Source of the DNA: Flavobacterium sp.
Lineage (GTDB): Bacteria > Bacteroidota > Bacteroidia > Flavobacteriales > Flavobacteriaceae
NCBI RefSeq assembly: GCF_013823965.1
Contig: NZ_PNNA01000108.1
Coordinates: 1 to 64,000, forward strand
Length of the DNA: 64,000 nucleotides
Reading direction: 5' to 3'
Positions 25,960-34,899 of this stretch are shown here, piece after piece. Under the pieces are notes generated by a model that worked only from the letters and a program-made list of their open reading frames with translations, was not told where the DNA came from and did no database searches. The position numbers and the translations under genes are program-made. The first letter of the stretch is position 1. Each line of letters opens with the position of its first letter.

Positions 25960-28900
25960 ATGGATCCAGAAGTTTATAAATTGACTGATAGAATAAATTT
26001 TCAGCAAGAATTTGACGATACCTTATCAATTATCTCAGAAATTTGTCAGGTGCCTTATGTTTTCATAACACACCTTGATAATAAAAACCAAATAACCATA
26101 GCAAAAAAAGGATTTGATTCATCAACTATCCCAGAAAACATACTGTTGTACAACAAGGATGTTTTTGAAAAAAATACATTTATCACGGTTTCCAATGACT
26201 CAAAAAATCTAGAACCACAATCCAAAAAAACAAATACTTCTGATTTTAATTTTGATTTTTTTGCTGGATTACCCATATGCAATGATGAGAATTTAGTTGT
26301 GGGAACTATTTGTGTCCTGGACTTGAACCCTAAAGTGCTTTCTATCGTTCAGCTAAAAACGCTAGAATATTTTGCCCTACAAATTAAATCCAAGCTAAAA
26401 TTATTACAGCAAAACAAGGAATTATCCAATAAAATAAAAGATAAAGAAGCCCAATTTCAACTATTTATAGACAACTCAAAGGAAATCTATTATGAAATTG
26501 ATCAATATGGGACTATTATTTATGCGTCTGAAAATTGGAAGACTTTTCTTGGTTATGAAACTAGCGAAGCCATAGGCAAAAACAACGCTTCGTTATTGCA
26601 TCCTGAAGATTTAGAAATGGTTGTTGCATTTTTGAGAAATAAAATTCAAGCAGGAGATGACAAAAGCGAAATAATCTATCGAGTTTTGCACAAAGACGGC
26701 CATTATGTATGGCATTCTACTAGTTTAAAATTATCGGTAAAAGAGAATGAAATTATTTATGTTGGAAATTGTAGAGACGTTACAGAGCACATCGAAACAC
26801 AACAAACCATATTGCGTCAAAAAGAATTTTATGAAAAAATACTAGACAAAATCCCAACTGATATTGCGGTATTTGACAGCAATCACAATTATCTGTATTT
26901 AAATCCATTTGCAATTAAGAATGACGAGCTTCGCAATTTTATAATTGGGAAAAATGATTTTGAGTATGCAATACATACTGGAAGAAATACCAAAAATGCA
27001 AGAAAAAGAAGAATACGATTTCTAGAGGCTGCTTCATCCAAAAACTTAATCGCATGGGATGAAAAATACATAGGTTCAAATGGAGAATCTACTTACCATA
27101 CGCGAAAGTTTAATCCAGTTTTTGACAAACATGGAAATCTGGACATTATGGTAGGCTTTGGCGTGGATATTACCGAAATAAAAATTGCCCAAGAGGAAAT
27201 CCTTAAAAGCAAACAACTTCTCAATAGCATTCTTGAAAACGTGGCTGTTGGAATAATTGTACAAGGTCCGCAATCCGAATTTTTAGAATACAATAAAGCT
27301 GCTTGTGAAATGCTGGGGCTTACTGAGGACCAAATGTTGGGAAAATCCTCATTTGATGAGCACTGGCAAGTCATTCACCTTGATGGAAGGGAATTCCTGG
27401 CCGAAGAACATCCAGTACCAATGGCAATCAAACAACTGAAACCAATAAAAAACATCATCATGGGTGTTTTTCGCCCCATGACAAATGACAGGGTTTGGTT
27501 ATTGGTCGATGCAATTCCAGTTTTTAATGATTTAGGAGAACTGCTATATGTAGTATGCTCTTTTAATAATATCACGGAACTCAAGAAAACCGAAGATAAA
27601 TTAAAATTAAGTAACGAGCGCTTTACTTATTCCAGCGAAGCAACATCAGACGCTATTTGGGATTGGAATCTAATGACAGATGAAATTGTAGTTGGCGCCA
27701 GTTACACGGCGCTTTTTGGACACTCCTTCAAAGACAACACCATAACATCTCGTGAGTGTGAAGCCTTTGTGCATCCTGATGACAAGGACATTTATCTTAA
27801 ACATTACGAAGCAGTAATCAATAGCGAAAACAATAGATGGTCTGCTGAATATCGATATCTAAAATCAGATGGAAGTTATGCTTATGTAAATGACAAGGCT
27901 GTAATCATTCGAGATGCACAAGGTAAAGCCATTCGAATGATTGGAGCAATGCAAGATGTTTCGATAGGAAAGAAATTAAAACTCGAATTACAACAAAGCG
28001 AAGAAAAATTTAAAGGAGCTTTTGAGCACTCTCCGGTGGGAATGTCGATAGTTGACATTAACGGAAATTATATAGAGGTCAATGACAGGCTTTGCGAAAT
28101 GCTGGGTTATTCGAATCAAGAAATGAAATTATTAACATTCCAAGAACTTACTTATCATAAAGATTTAAAAGTAGATCTAGACTTTAAAGCAGATTTAGAC
28201 TCGGGAAAAATATCAAATTTTGGTTTTGAAAAAAGGTTTGTTCACAAAAACAAATCAATTGTATGGGCACACATTTCGGTTTCTTTGGTAAAAAACAGTA
28301 AAAACGAGATTTATTATGTTGTTCAAATTATAGACATTTCCGAGAGAAAAAAAATCGAACTACAAAACAAAATATTAATCGAAGAAAACAATAAAAACAA
28401 AGCCATTCTACTCAATGAAGCTAAAAATATGTATCGATTTTTGGCAGAAAACACTATCGATTTAATATGTTTACATGATTTGAACACAACTTTTCAATAC
28501 GTTTCCCCATCAGCAATTAACATGCTGGGATACAAACCTGAAGAAATGATAGGAAAATCTCCTTTGGATTATGCCCATCCTGATGATGTGGAATATCTTT
28601 TAGAGAGTTTTAACGATTTTGTCGCTGAAAAAGTGGATGACTGCACGACTGCCAGATTCAAGAACAAAGACGGAAAATACATTTGGCTTGAAACAAGAGC
28701 AAATATTGTTGAAAAAAATGGCGTAAAAAGCGGATTCCAATCTAGTAGTAGAGACATAACAACCAGAAAAGAAGAAGAGGAAGCCACTGAAAAAGCATTG
28801 GCAAAAGAACGTGAACTAAACGAACTACGAACCAATTTAGTCTCTACCATTTCCCATGAATTCAGGACCCCAATGACCACCATCCGGACAAGTGCCGAAT

Positions 28901-29511
28901 TGATATCCATGTACATGGATGGGCAGAATTTTGAAAAAGCACAACGTGTAGACAAACAATTAAATACCATCACTGGAGAGATTGACAGAATAATCGAATT
29001 AATGAATTCCGTTTTAACTATTTCAAAAAATGATGCGGGCAAAACTAATTTTCACCCAATCAAATTTGATTTAAGGCAACTCTGCCTTGACGTAATTGAA
29101 ACTAGTTATGACAATGAAAAAAACGGAAGCAGAGTACAAACATTTTTTGAAGGCAAAGACTTTATGGTTTTTGCCGACAAAAACTTAATGGAATACTCCC
29201 TTTTTAATTTGTTGAACAATGCTTTCAAATATTCGGAAGGTTCTGGTGACATAAAGCTAAATCTTTCTTCAATCTCGTCAAAAATTATTCTTGAAATTAT
29301 AGATTTTGGAATAGGCATTCCAGAAGAAGATCAACACAAACTATTTAACACGTTCTTTAGGGCAAGCAATACCAATGGAATTCAAGGAACTGGACTCGGT
29401 CTGTATATTGTCAAAACATTTACCGAAAAAAATTCTGGAAATATCCAATTGGAAAGTCATTTAGGAAAAGGAACAAAAGTAACTTTGCAATTCCCTTTGC
29501 AAAAACCATAA
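25960..29511 (+). CDS. Soluble multi-PAS sensor histidine kinase
   Basis: A 1183-residue kinase with no membrane segment or signal peptide. A GAF-like domain (about 18-145) is followed by about six PAS/PAC units (roughly 165-285, 290-410, 415-545, 550-675, 680-800, 815-940). Several have clear PAC ends such as YVGNCRDVTEH and MIGAMQDVSIG. HisKA carries SHEFRTP with phosphoacceptor His966. The HATPase domain (about 1065-1180) has the N box LLNNAFKYS, DFGIGIP and GTGLGLYIVK. It should sense cytoplasmic signals and phosphorylate the receiver encoded 6 bases downstream. Ligands of the PAS units cannot be predicted. Confidence 0.93.
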   Translation: MDPEVYKLTDRINFQQEFDDTLSIISEICQVPYVFITHLDNKNQITIAKKGFDSSTIPENILLYNKDVFEKNTFITVSNDSKNLEPQSKKTNTSDFNFDFFAGLPICNDENLVVGTICVLDLNPKVLSIVQLKTLEYFALQIKSKLKLLQQNKELSNKIKDKEAQFQLFIDNSKEIYYEIDQYGTIIYASENWKTFLGYETSEAIGKNNASLLHPEDLEMVVAFLRNKIQAGDDKSEIIYRVLHKDGHYVWHSTSLKLSVKENEIIYVGNCRDVTEHIETQQTILRQKEFYEKILDKIPTDIAVFDSNHNYLYLNPFAIKNDELRNFIIGKNDFEYAIHTGRNTKNARKRRIRFLEAASSKNLIAWDEKYIGSNGESTYHTRKFNPVFDKHGNLDIMVGFGVDITEIKIAQEEILKSKQLLNSILENVAVGIIVQGPQSEFLEYNKAACEMLGLTEDQMLGKSSFDEHWQVIHLDGREFLAEEHPVPMAIKQLKPIKNIIMGVFRPMTNDRVWLLVDAIPVFNDLGELLYVVCSFNNITELKKTEDKLKLSNERFTYSSEATSDAIWDWNLMTDEIVVGASYTALFGHSFKDNTITSRECEAFVHPDDKDIYLKHYEAVINSENNRWSAEYRYLKSDGSYAYVNDKAVIIRDAQGKAIRMIGAMQDVSIGKKLKLELQQSEEKFKGAFEHSPVGMSIVDINGNYIEVNDRLCEMLGYSNQEMKLLTFQELTYHKDLKVDLDFKADLDSGKISNFGFEKRFVHKNKSIVWAHISVSLVKNSKNEIYYVVQIIDISERKKIELQNKILIEENNKNKAILLNEAKNMYRFLAENTIDLICLHDLNTTFQYVSPSAINMLGYKPEEMIGKSPLDYAHPDDVEYLLESFNDFVAEKVDDCTTARFKNKDGKYIWLETRANIVEKNGVKSGFQSSSRDITTRKEEEEATEKALAKERELNELRTNLVSTISHEFRTPMTTIRTSAELISMYMDGQNFEKAQRVDKQLNTITGEIDRIIELMNSVLTISKNDAGKTNFHPIKFDLRQLCLDVIETSYDNEKNGSRVQTFFEGKDFMVFADKNLMEYSLFNLLNNAFKYSEGSGDIKLNLSSISSKIILEIIDFGIGIPEEDQHKLFNTFFRASNTNGIQGTGLGLYIVKTFTEKNSGNIQLESHLGKGTKVTLQFPLQKP

Positions 29512-29517
29512 AAAAAT

Positions 29518-29883
29518 ATGACCAAGATACTCATTATTGAAGATGAAATAAAATTAAGAGAAACTGTCAGTGAATTGTTGTCATTGTCAGGATATGAAGT
29601 GTATGAAGCCAATGACGGATTAGAAGGTTTAGAAAAAGTAAACCAAACTAATCCAGATCTTATCATATGCGATGTAATGATGACAAAATTAGACGGTTAC
29701 GGCTTTATGGAACAACTAAAAAAAACAAAATATTCTGATATTCCCGTGCTATTTCTCACGGCAAAAACAGAAGTATCAGATCTAGAAAGAGGAATTGCTT
29801 TGGGTGCAAAAGCTTATGTTTTAAAGCCTTTTTCTTTTCAAGAACTAAAACTAATCATAGAACATCATTTGCAATATAAATAA
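29518..29883 (+). CDS. Single-domain CheY-like response regulator
   Basis: A 121-residue stand-alone receiver: acidic pocket E8/D9/E10, phosphoacceptor D52 (LIICDVMM), Thr in FLTAKTE, and Lys in VLKPFSF. No output domain. It begins 6 bases after the multi-PAS kinase and is almost certainly its co-transcribed partner, acting as a phosphorelay intermediate or by protein-protein contact. The DNA-binding output of the relay is unknown; the AraC-type receiver regulator 0.8 kb away is a candidate. Confidence 0.93.
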   Translation: MTKILIIEDEIKLRETVSELLSLSGYEVYEANDGLEGLEKVNQTNPDLIICDVMMTKLDGYGFMEQLKKTKYSDIPVLFLTAKTEVSDLERGIALGAKAYVLKPFSFQELKLIIEHHLQYK

Positions 29884-29891
29884 TTCTCTTG

Positions 29892-29912
29892 AAAAAACTC
29901 ATTCAAAATGAG
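29892..29912 (-). terminator. Probable terminator of the 29925-30398 gene
   Basis: 6-bp stem (29898-29903 with 29907-29912), 3-nt loop, followed on the minus strand by six T. Located 13 bases after the stop of the minus-strand gene. Confidence 0.6.
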
Positions 29913-29924
29913 CATCGGTTTGCA

Positions 29925-30398
29925 CTAGGAAGAATGCTTAAATTTTACAAAATCTAAATCATTTTGATTCTTTTTTTTCACATATTGAGTTTTAAAAATC
30001 GAAACAAAATGTTCTGCATGTGGACTTTCTTTTTTGGATATTTTTAATTCTCTGAAGCCAAAACGATTCATGTTGATAAACAATACGTATTTATGATCTC
30101 TTACAGAAAGTGACAAAACACTAGATATTATGGCCGTTACAAACAATAAAATATTGTAGAAAAAATTTTTGTGTATAAAATCAGATAAATAAGAATAGGT
30201 TAATATTGTCACAAATAAAAGAACAATGTTTATTGTGAAATTTCTTTTTTTGGAAAACCGCACATTTGAAATTTCATCAATACGAAAAACTTTAATTTCT
30301 TCTTTAATCTTAATTACTAAATGGGACTCATACAGTTTGAAAAAAGGATTTTTTAATAAACTGTCATCTAGGGTTCCTGAACCTAAAACTGCACTCAT
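29925..30398 (-). CDS. Hypothetical two-helix membrane protein
   Basis: Family not recognised. The 157-residue protein has a soluble N-terminus of about 52, two adjacent hydrophobic segments (about 53-72 and 80-98), and a soluble C-terminal part of about 58 residues ending in a basic, polar stretch. The N-terminal part (VIKIKEEIKVFRIDEISNVRF) followed by the helix pair and a short beta-rich tail resembles small membrane proteins with a PH-like or similar fold, but this is only an impression. It is flanked by signalling genes: convergent with the CheY-like gene and downstream of an AraC-type regulator in the same direction, 315 bases away. Confidence 0.6.
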   Translation of the reverse strand: MSAVLGSGTLDDSLLKNPFFKLYESHLVIKIKEEIKVFRIDEISNVRFSKKRNFTINIVLLFVTILTYSYLSDFIHKNFFYNILLFVTAIISSVLSLSVRDHKYVLFINMNRFGFRELKISKKESPHAEHFVSIFKTQYVKKKNQNDLDFVKFKHSS

Positions 30399-30713
30399 AT
30401 TTGGACTGATTGTAAAGGAGATTATTATTGTGAAAAACGTGAATTTTGTTCTTGCCTAAAACAGCCTTATTAATCCTAAATCCTTTTTGCCCCCAAAAAC
30501 AATTTTAACAGGCTGCTTTATTACGGCAAGACATTCAACATCTAGGCGCTAAAGTATAATGCTATTTTGAAAAAAACTTTATTTTAACGAATACCTTAAA
30601 AAAAAATACTTATGAGTTAATTTTACATCACAAACCCCTCATTATTAGATTAAAGAAGATTCATTTTGAATTAAACCTGATTTACGACCAAAGCGATTTA
30701 TCGCGTATTGACT
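30399..30713. other. Intergenic region between hypothetical and AraC-type regulator
   Basis: About 315 AT-rich bases. No gene is supported. A small palindrome GCGATTTATCGC near 30692-30703, just after the regulator stop, could form a weak 3' hairpin. No clear TAnnTTTG promoter for the downstream minus-strand gene was found. Confidence 0.4.
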
Positions 30714-31490
30714 TTACAAAGATTTAAAATAATCTCGAGTGGTAAGCCCCACATAAGACTTGAAACTTGTTGAAAAATAAGAAAATGAATTAAACCCTGT
30801 TTCATCCACTAAAAATTGAATATTCCTCTCCCCTAAATCAATAAGTTTGATTGCATAATCTAATTTAAACTCTCTTACATATTGTGAAATATTTTTATTA
30901 GTGAGTTTTCTAATTCGTTTATCTAATGTTGACCTACTGATAAAAAGATGAGTTGACAATTCTTCAACACCAATTTTTGATTTTAAATTTTTTAAAATGT
31001 AATCATTTATCGATGATAAAAAATCCTTTTCAGATAATTTTATGGTCACTTTAGAAAATGGGTCCGGTTTGTATTTTTTTTCTATATTGTTTCTCAGGAC
31101 CAATAAATTCTTGATTTTCAAAATCAGTTCCTTGGATTTAAAAGGCTTCATGATATAGTCATTAACTCCTTTTTCAAGTTGTCTATACTTGACTCCGTCA
31201 TCCATATTTGCAGTAATCATGATAAACGGGATTGTGTTAAATTTGTTGTTTTTTCTAATATTGACAAATAACTCCTCGCCATCCATAAAAGGCATCATCA
31301 AATCACTAATTATGATATCTGGTGTGTTTTTTTGCAAATACTCTAGCGCATTTAGCCCGTTGACTGACCACTGCACCTTGAAATCGCTTAACTGTAAAAC
31401 CTCTGAAATAGAACTTCCTAAGGCTAAATCGTCTTCAATTAATAGTATTTCACTTTTCTTAACTCTCATTGTACGAATGTAGGTATCCAT
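30714..31490 (-). CDS. Response regulator with AraC-type DNA-binding domain
   Basis: A 258-residue protein with a receiver domain (about 14-130): acidic E19/D20/D21, phosphoacceptor D63 (IISDLMM), Thr in MITANMD, Lys in IMKPFKS. A short linker leads to an AraC helix-turn-helix pair (about 160-258) with LSTHLFISRSTLDKRIRKL and IQFLVDETGFNSFSYFSTSF. Fusion of a receiver to AraC output is known from Bacteroidota hybrid two-component systems, where it is normally joined to the kinase; here it is a separate protein. Start may be at 31490 or at the internal ATG 31469. It is divergent from the kinase at 31603. Confidence 0.88.
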   Translation of the reverse strand: MDTYIRTMRVKKSEILLIEDDLALGSSISEVLQLSDFKVQWSVNGLNALEYLQKNTPDIIISDLMMPFMDGEELFVNIRKNNKFNTIPFIMITANMDDGVKYRQLEKGVNDYIMKPFKSKELILKIKNLLVLRNNIEKKYKPDPFSKVTIKLSEKDFLSSINDYILKNLKSKIGVEELSTHLFISRSTLDKRIRKLTNKNISQYVREFKLDYAIKLIDLGERNIQFLVDETGFNSFSYFSTSFKSYVGLTTRDYFKSL

Positions 31491-31557
31491 ATTTTAAGTT
31501 ATAACTTTTTATTTTTAAATTATAAGTAATTACTCGCTCTACTTATTTATATCAAAA

Positions 31558-31565
31558 TATATTTG
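31558..31565 (+). promoter_or_regulatory. Putative -7 element TATATTTG for the second PAS kinase
   Basis: TAnnTTTG match 37 bases before the ATG at 31603, in the divergent 112-base interval. Confidence 0.45.
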
Positions 31566-31602
31566 TAACTGCGTAATTACCTCATAAAGTTACAAAATTA
31601 TT

Positions 31603-33606
31603 ATGAAGAATCTTCTATTAGGAATTTCAAATGCAAACAATCATCTTTTGAAAGAAATTTCGATTGACGACGCTCTAAATTTGTGTATTACTGCAATTGG
31701 CAAAAGCCAGGACATTGACAGATGCTATATTTTTAAAAATGAGACCGAAGACGATGACCTTAAGTTATATTACGTTTACGAATGGTGCAATGAAGGTGTT
31801 GATGCCTATTTAGGCAACCCGGACTTGAATGGAATTTCATACGACTTACTGCCAGGAATATACAATACCTTGATTAAAGATGAACCACTATACGGATTAG
31901 TCAAAGAAAGCGACAACCCGTTATTTGTGGAAACGATGGAAATGCAAGGAATTAAATCCTATCTTTTTACGCCCATCTTTTCAGAGAACAAATTTTGGGG
32001 TTGGATAGGTTATGACGATTGCAAAACAGAGAGAGAATGGATTGATGAAGAGGTTTATGTGTTACATACTGTTGCCAAGAACATAGGCATTCGATTAAAT
32101 CAAGACAAAATCAATGCAAAATTAGAAGCACACCTAGAGCAATTTGATTTCTATTTAAAAGGTTCCAATCAAGGGATGTGGGAATGGGATATTATAACAA
32201 ACAAAGCTGTATTTTCTTATAATTGGGCCGGGATGCTAGGTTACAATCTGGACGAAATAGACCAAACTCTTGAATTTTGGAGAAAAAATGTTCATCCTGA
32301 CGAAATCAAACAACTTGAACTTAATTTAAAAAGATATATTCAAGGCAAAACCGATAGTTATAGCGGGGTGCAAAGAATGAAACACAAAAAAGGACATTAT
32401 GTGTGGATCAAATATTCTGGTTTGGTCATCAAAAATATTATTGGAACACCAATTAAGATTATTGGAACACATATAGACATTAGCGAGATAAAAGAAAAAG
32501 ACCGTCAACTAAAATTATCCGAGGAAAAATTTAGGTTTATCGCCGAAAACACAACCGATTTAATTACACAACATCATAAAGACGGCTCTTTCTCCTATGT
32601 TTCAAACTCTTCCAAAGATATCACTGGATACAATCACGAAGAATTAATTCATAGAAGCCCGTATGATTTCATCCACCCAGATGATATACATATAATGCAA
32701 AATGCCCATCTAGAAATTGCCAAAAAACTAAGAACAAAACCCTTAATCTTTAGATTTAGAAAGAAAGACAACAGTTATACATGGATTGAAAGCATCACAA
32801 AAGTAATCCTCAATAGCAAAAATGAGATTATGGGGATGCAATCTTCCAGCAGGGATATCAGTGAAACGATAAAAGCGGCAGAAGAAATGAGATTAAACCT
32901 TTTAAAAGAAAAGGAACTCAACGAATTGAAATCAAAATTTGTTTCCATGGCATCGCATCAATTTAGGACGCCGTTGACAATTATCTATTCCAATGCGGAA
33001 CTTATCGAATTTAAAAGCAAAATAAACGGATCAAAAAATACCGATGGAGTCGAGTCAATCACCAATAGAATAAAAAACGAAGTAGATAGACTAACTGAAT
33101 TAATGAACAACATCCTGATATTTGGAAGAAACGAGTTGGAGGAAACCAAAAAAGAAACCAAAGAAGTAGATTTTGACAACTTCATAAATAAAACAATTGA
33201 AACCTATTTCAACAACGAACCTGATGGACGTAAAATGGGAATTACAATTAAAGGGAAAAAACAAAAAATAATAAGTGACGAAACATTGTTAACCCACATT
33301 ATCACTAATGTCATCAGCAATGCCTTTAAATATTCGGCAAATAAAGCAGAACCAAAACTAATAATAAACTATCTGGATAAAAAAATTAAAATCGAAATAA
33401 TAGATTACGGAATTGGAATTCCAAATGAAGAAATACAACACTTATTCACTTCATTTTTCAGAGCCACAAATACCAGCACAATAGTCGGTTCTGGATTAGG
33501 CTTGACAATCGTTAAACAATTCATAGATCTTCTTAATGGCGAGATATCCATCAAGAGCAAAGAAAATTTTGGAACCACCGTAATGCTAATTCTCCCTTAT
33601 GAATAA
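31603..33606 (+). CDS. GAF/PAS sensor histidine kinase
   Basis: A 667-residue soluble kinase. The N-terminal GAF-like domain (about 15-165) contains WIGYDDCKTEREW. Two PAS/PAC units follow (about 175-295 with IIGTHIDISEI, and 305-425 with MQSSSRDISE). HisKA has SHQFRTP with phosphoacceptor His452, and HATPase carries NVISNAFKYS, DYGIGIP and GSGLGLTIVK. No membrane segment is seen, so it should sense intracellular signals. The downstream receiver/ATPase gene overlaps it by 8 bases, so the two are translationally coupled. It is divergent from the AraC-type regulator, another possible partner. Confidence 0.92.
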   Translation: MKNLLLGISNANNHLLKEISIDDALNLCITAIGKSQDIDRCYIFKNETEDDDLKLYYVYEWCNEGVDAYLGNPDLNGISYDLLPGIYNTLIKDEPLYGLVKESDNPLFVETMEMQGIKSYLFTPIFSENKFWGWIGYDDCKTEREWIDEEVYVLHTVAKNIGIRLNQDKINAKLEAHLEQFDFYLKGSNQGMWEWDIITNKAVFSYNWAGMLGYNLDEIDQTLEFWRKNVHPDEIKQLELNLKRYIQGKTDSYSGVQRMKHKKGHYVWIKYSGLVIKNIIGTPIKIIGTHIDISEIKEKDRQLKLSEEKFRFIAENTTDLITQHHKDGSFSYVSNSSKDITGYNHEELIHRSPYDFIHPDDIHIMQNAHLEIAKKLRTKPLIFRFRKKDNSYTWIESITKVILNSKNEIMGMQSSSRDISETIKAAEEMRLNLLKEKELNELKSKFVSMASHQFRTPLTIIYSNAELIEFKSKINGSKNTDGVESITNRIKNEVDRLTELMNNILIFGRNELEETKKETKEVDFDNFINKTIETYFNNEPDGRKMGITIKGKKQKIISDETLLTHIITNVISNAFKYSANKAEPKLIINYLDKKIKIEIIDYGIGIPNEEIQHLFTSFFRATNTSTIVGSGLGLTIVKQFIDLLNGEISIKSKENFGTTVMLILPYE

Positions 33607-34672
33607 AAAAATACTCCTGGTTGATGACGAAGTAAGTTTAAGAGACACAATTACAGACCTACTTATTCTAAACAATTATTCTGTTAAAACAGCCGCTAAC
33701 GGTCAAGATGCATTGGAAATATTAGATTATTGGACTCCTGACATCATTATTAGCGACATTATGATGCCCATCATGGACGGCTATTTATTTTATGAAATAG
33801 TCAAAGATTCCAATATGCTAAACCAAATCCCTTTTGTTTTTTTGACGGCAAAAAATGACAAAGAGGAAAAAGAAAAATGCATCCTAAATGGCGTCGATCT
33901 TTTTATTTCTAAACCTTTCAAAATTGAAGATTTAATTACGATTATTGAAATAAAAATTGAAAGATTCGAAAAAATAAAAAAAGCCTACAACATCATCAAC
34001 TCCAATGAAAACGGCAATTTCATGCAGGAAATAAACGCGCCTCTTCATGGAATTTTAGGCTCAATCAATGTTTTAATGAATCCTGAAGATTGTTTGGAAG
34101 AAAATAATATTGAAGAAGTGTATCATTCCATCAAAACATCTGGAGAGCGATTGAGCAGAACCTTAAAAAACTCCATTCTTTATCAAAATTTAAAGAACAA
34201 TAAACTCGAATTCCTGGATGATTCCTATTCCGAAATACTAGATTGTGTTTTAAAAACCAAAAATGAAATTACCCGAATAGATAAAAATCTAGCAAAAAGA
34301 ATATCGTTTGACGTTGATGAATCAAATGTAAAAATCAAAGACGAATACCTAAATTTCATTCTTTTTGAACTGATAGGAAACGCATTGCGATTTTCAAAAA
34401 ATGAAAAAAAAATAATTGTTTCCGGAAAAAAACACAATAATGAATATTACGAACTGGTCATACAGGATTTTGGAATTGGATTTAGTAATGAAGAATTAAA
34501 AGAAATAGACGTTAACCAGCAATTCGATCGTGAACAAGAAGAACAACAAGGATTGGGCCTAGGTCTTTTTATAAGCAAGACTTTCATGAAAAAAACAAGA
34601 GGTGTTTTTAGTATCATTTCACAAAAAAATGTGGGCACAACTATCAAATTGTTTTTTCCTTTACATTCTTAA
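33599..34672 (+). CDS. Receiver-HATPase protein with degenerate H-box
   Basis: A 357-residue soluble protein: receiver domain (1-125) with D9/D10, phosphoacceptor D53 (ISDIMMP) and Lys in FISKPFK, a dimerisation-like segment (about 135-185), and an HATPase domain (about 235-355) with ELIGNALRFS, DFGIGFS and GLGLGLFISK. The H-box that should read SHExRTPLxxI reads MQEINAPLHGI, with Gln143 at the phosphoacceptor position; the only nearby His is H150. Autophosphorylation of the usual kind is therefore unlikely, while phosphorylation at D53 and ATP binding look intact. The likely input kinase is the overlapping upstream gene. Confidence 0.88.
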   Translation: MNKKILLVDDEVSLRDTITDLLILNNYSVKTAANGQDALEILDYWTPDIIISDIMMPIMDGYLFYEIVKDSNMLNQIPFVFLTAKNDKEEKEKCILNGVDLFISKPFKIEDLITIIEIKIERFEKIKKAYNIINSNENGNFMQEINAPLHGILGSINVLMNPEDCLEENNIEEVYHSIKTSGERLSRTLKNSILYQNLKNNKLEFLDDSYSEILDCVLKTKNEITRIDKNLAKRISFDVDESNVKIKDEYLNFILFELIGNALRFSKNEKKIIVSGKKHNNEYYELVIQDFGIGFSNEELKEIDVNQQFDREQEEQQGLGLGLFISKTFMKKTRGVFSIISQKNVGTTIKLFFPLHS

Positions 34673-34724
34673 AATCAACACTATTTACTAATTATTTTCA
34701 TTATCAAACTTTTAACCAAACATT

Positions 34725-34750
34725 AAATCCCTTTAAAAGGGATTTTTTTT
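34725..34750 (+). terminator. Terminator of the PAS kinase / receiver-ATPase operon
   Basis: Nine-base-pair stem (34725-34733 with 34737-34745), 3-nt loop, followed by a T run. Confidence 0.8.
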
Positions 34751-34866
34751 GGCAAAATCTTTATCCCAATTATATATTTAACAAATATAAATGCTATTTT
34801 TTTTTAATACCATAAAAATAATCATAAAAATTGACTAAATATTACTGATTGTACAATCCCATTAAT

Positions 34867-34874
34867 TATATTTG
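34867..34874 (+). promoter_or_regulatory. Putative -7 element TATATTTG for the hppD operon
   Basis: TAnnTTTG match 26 bases before the hppD ATG; a TTG at 34849-34851 is 15 bases upstream, shorter than the usual spacing. Confidence 0.5.
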
Positions 34875-34899
34875 TGACCAACATTATAAATATAAATCT

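Noticed and set aside
28569..29042. 157-codon minus-strand open frame opposite the multi-PAS kinase
   Set aside because: Antisense to the HisKA region; Ser/Phe-rich shadow.
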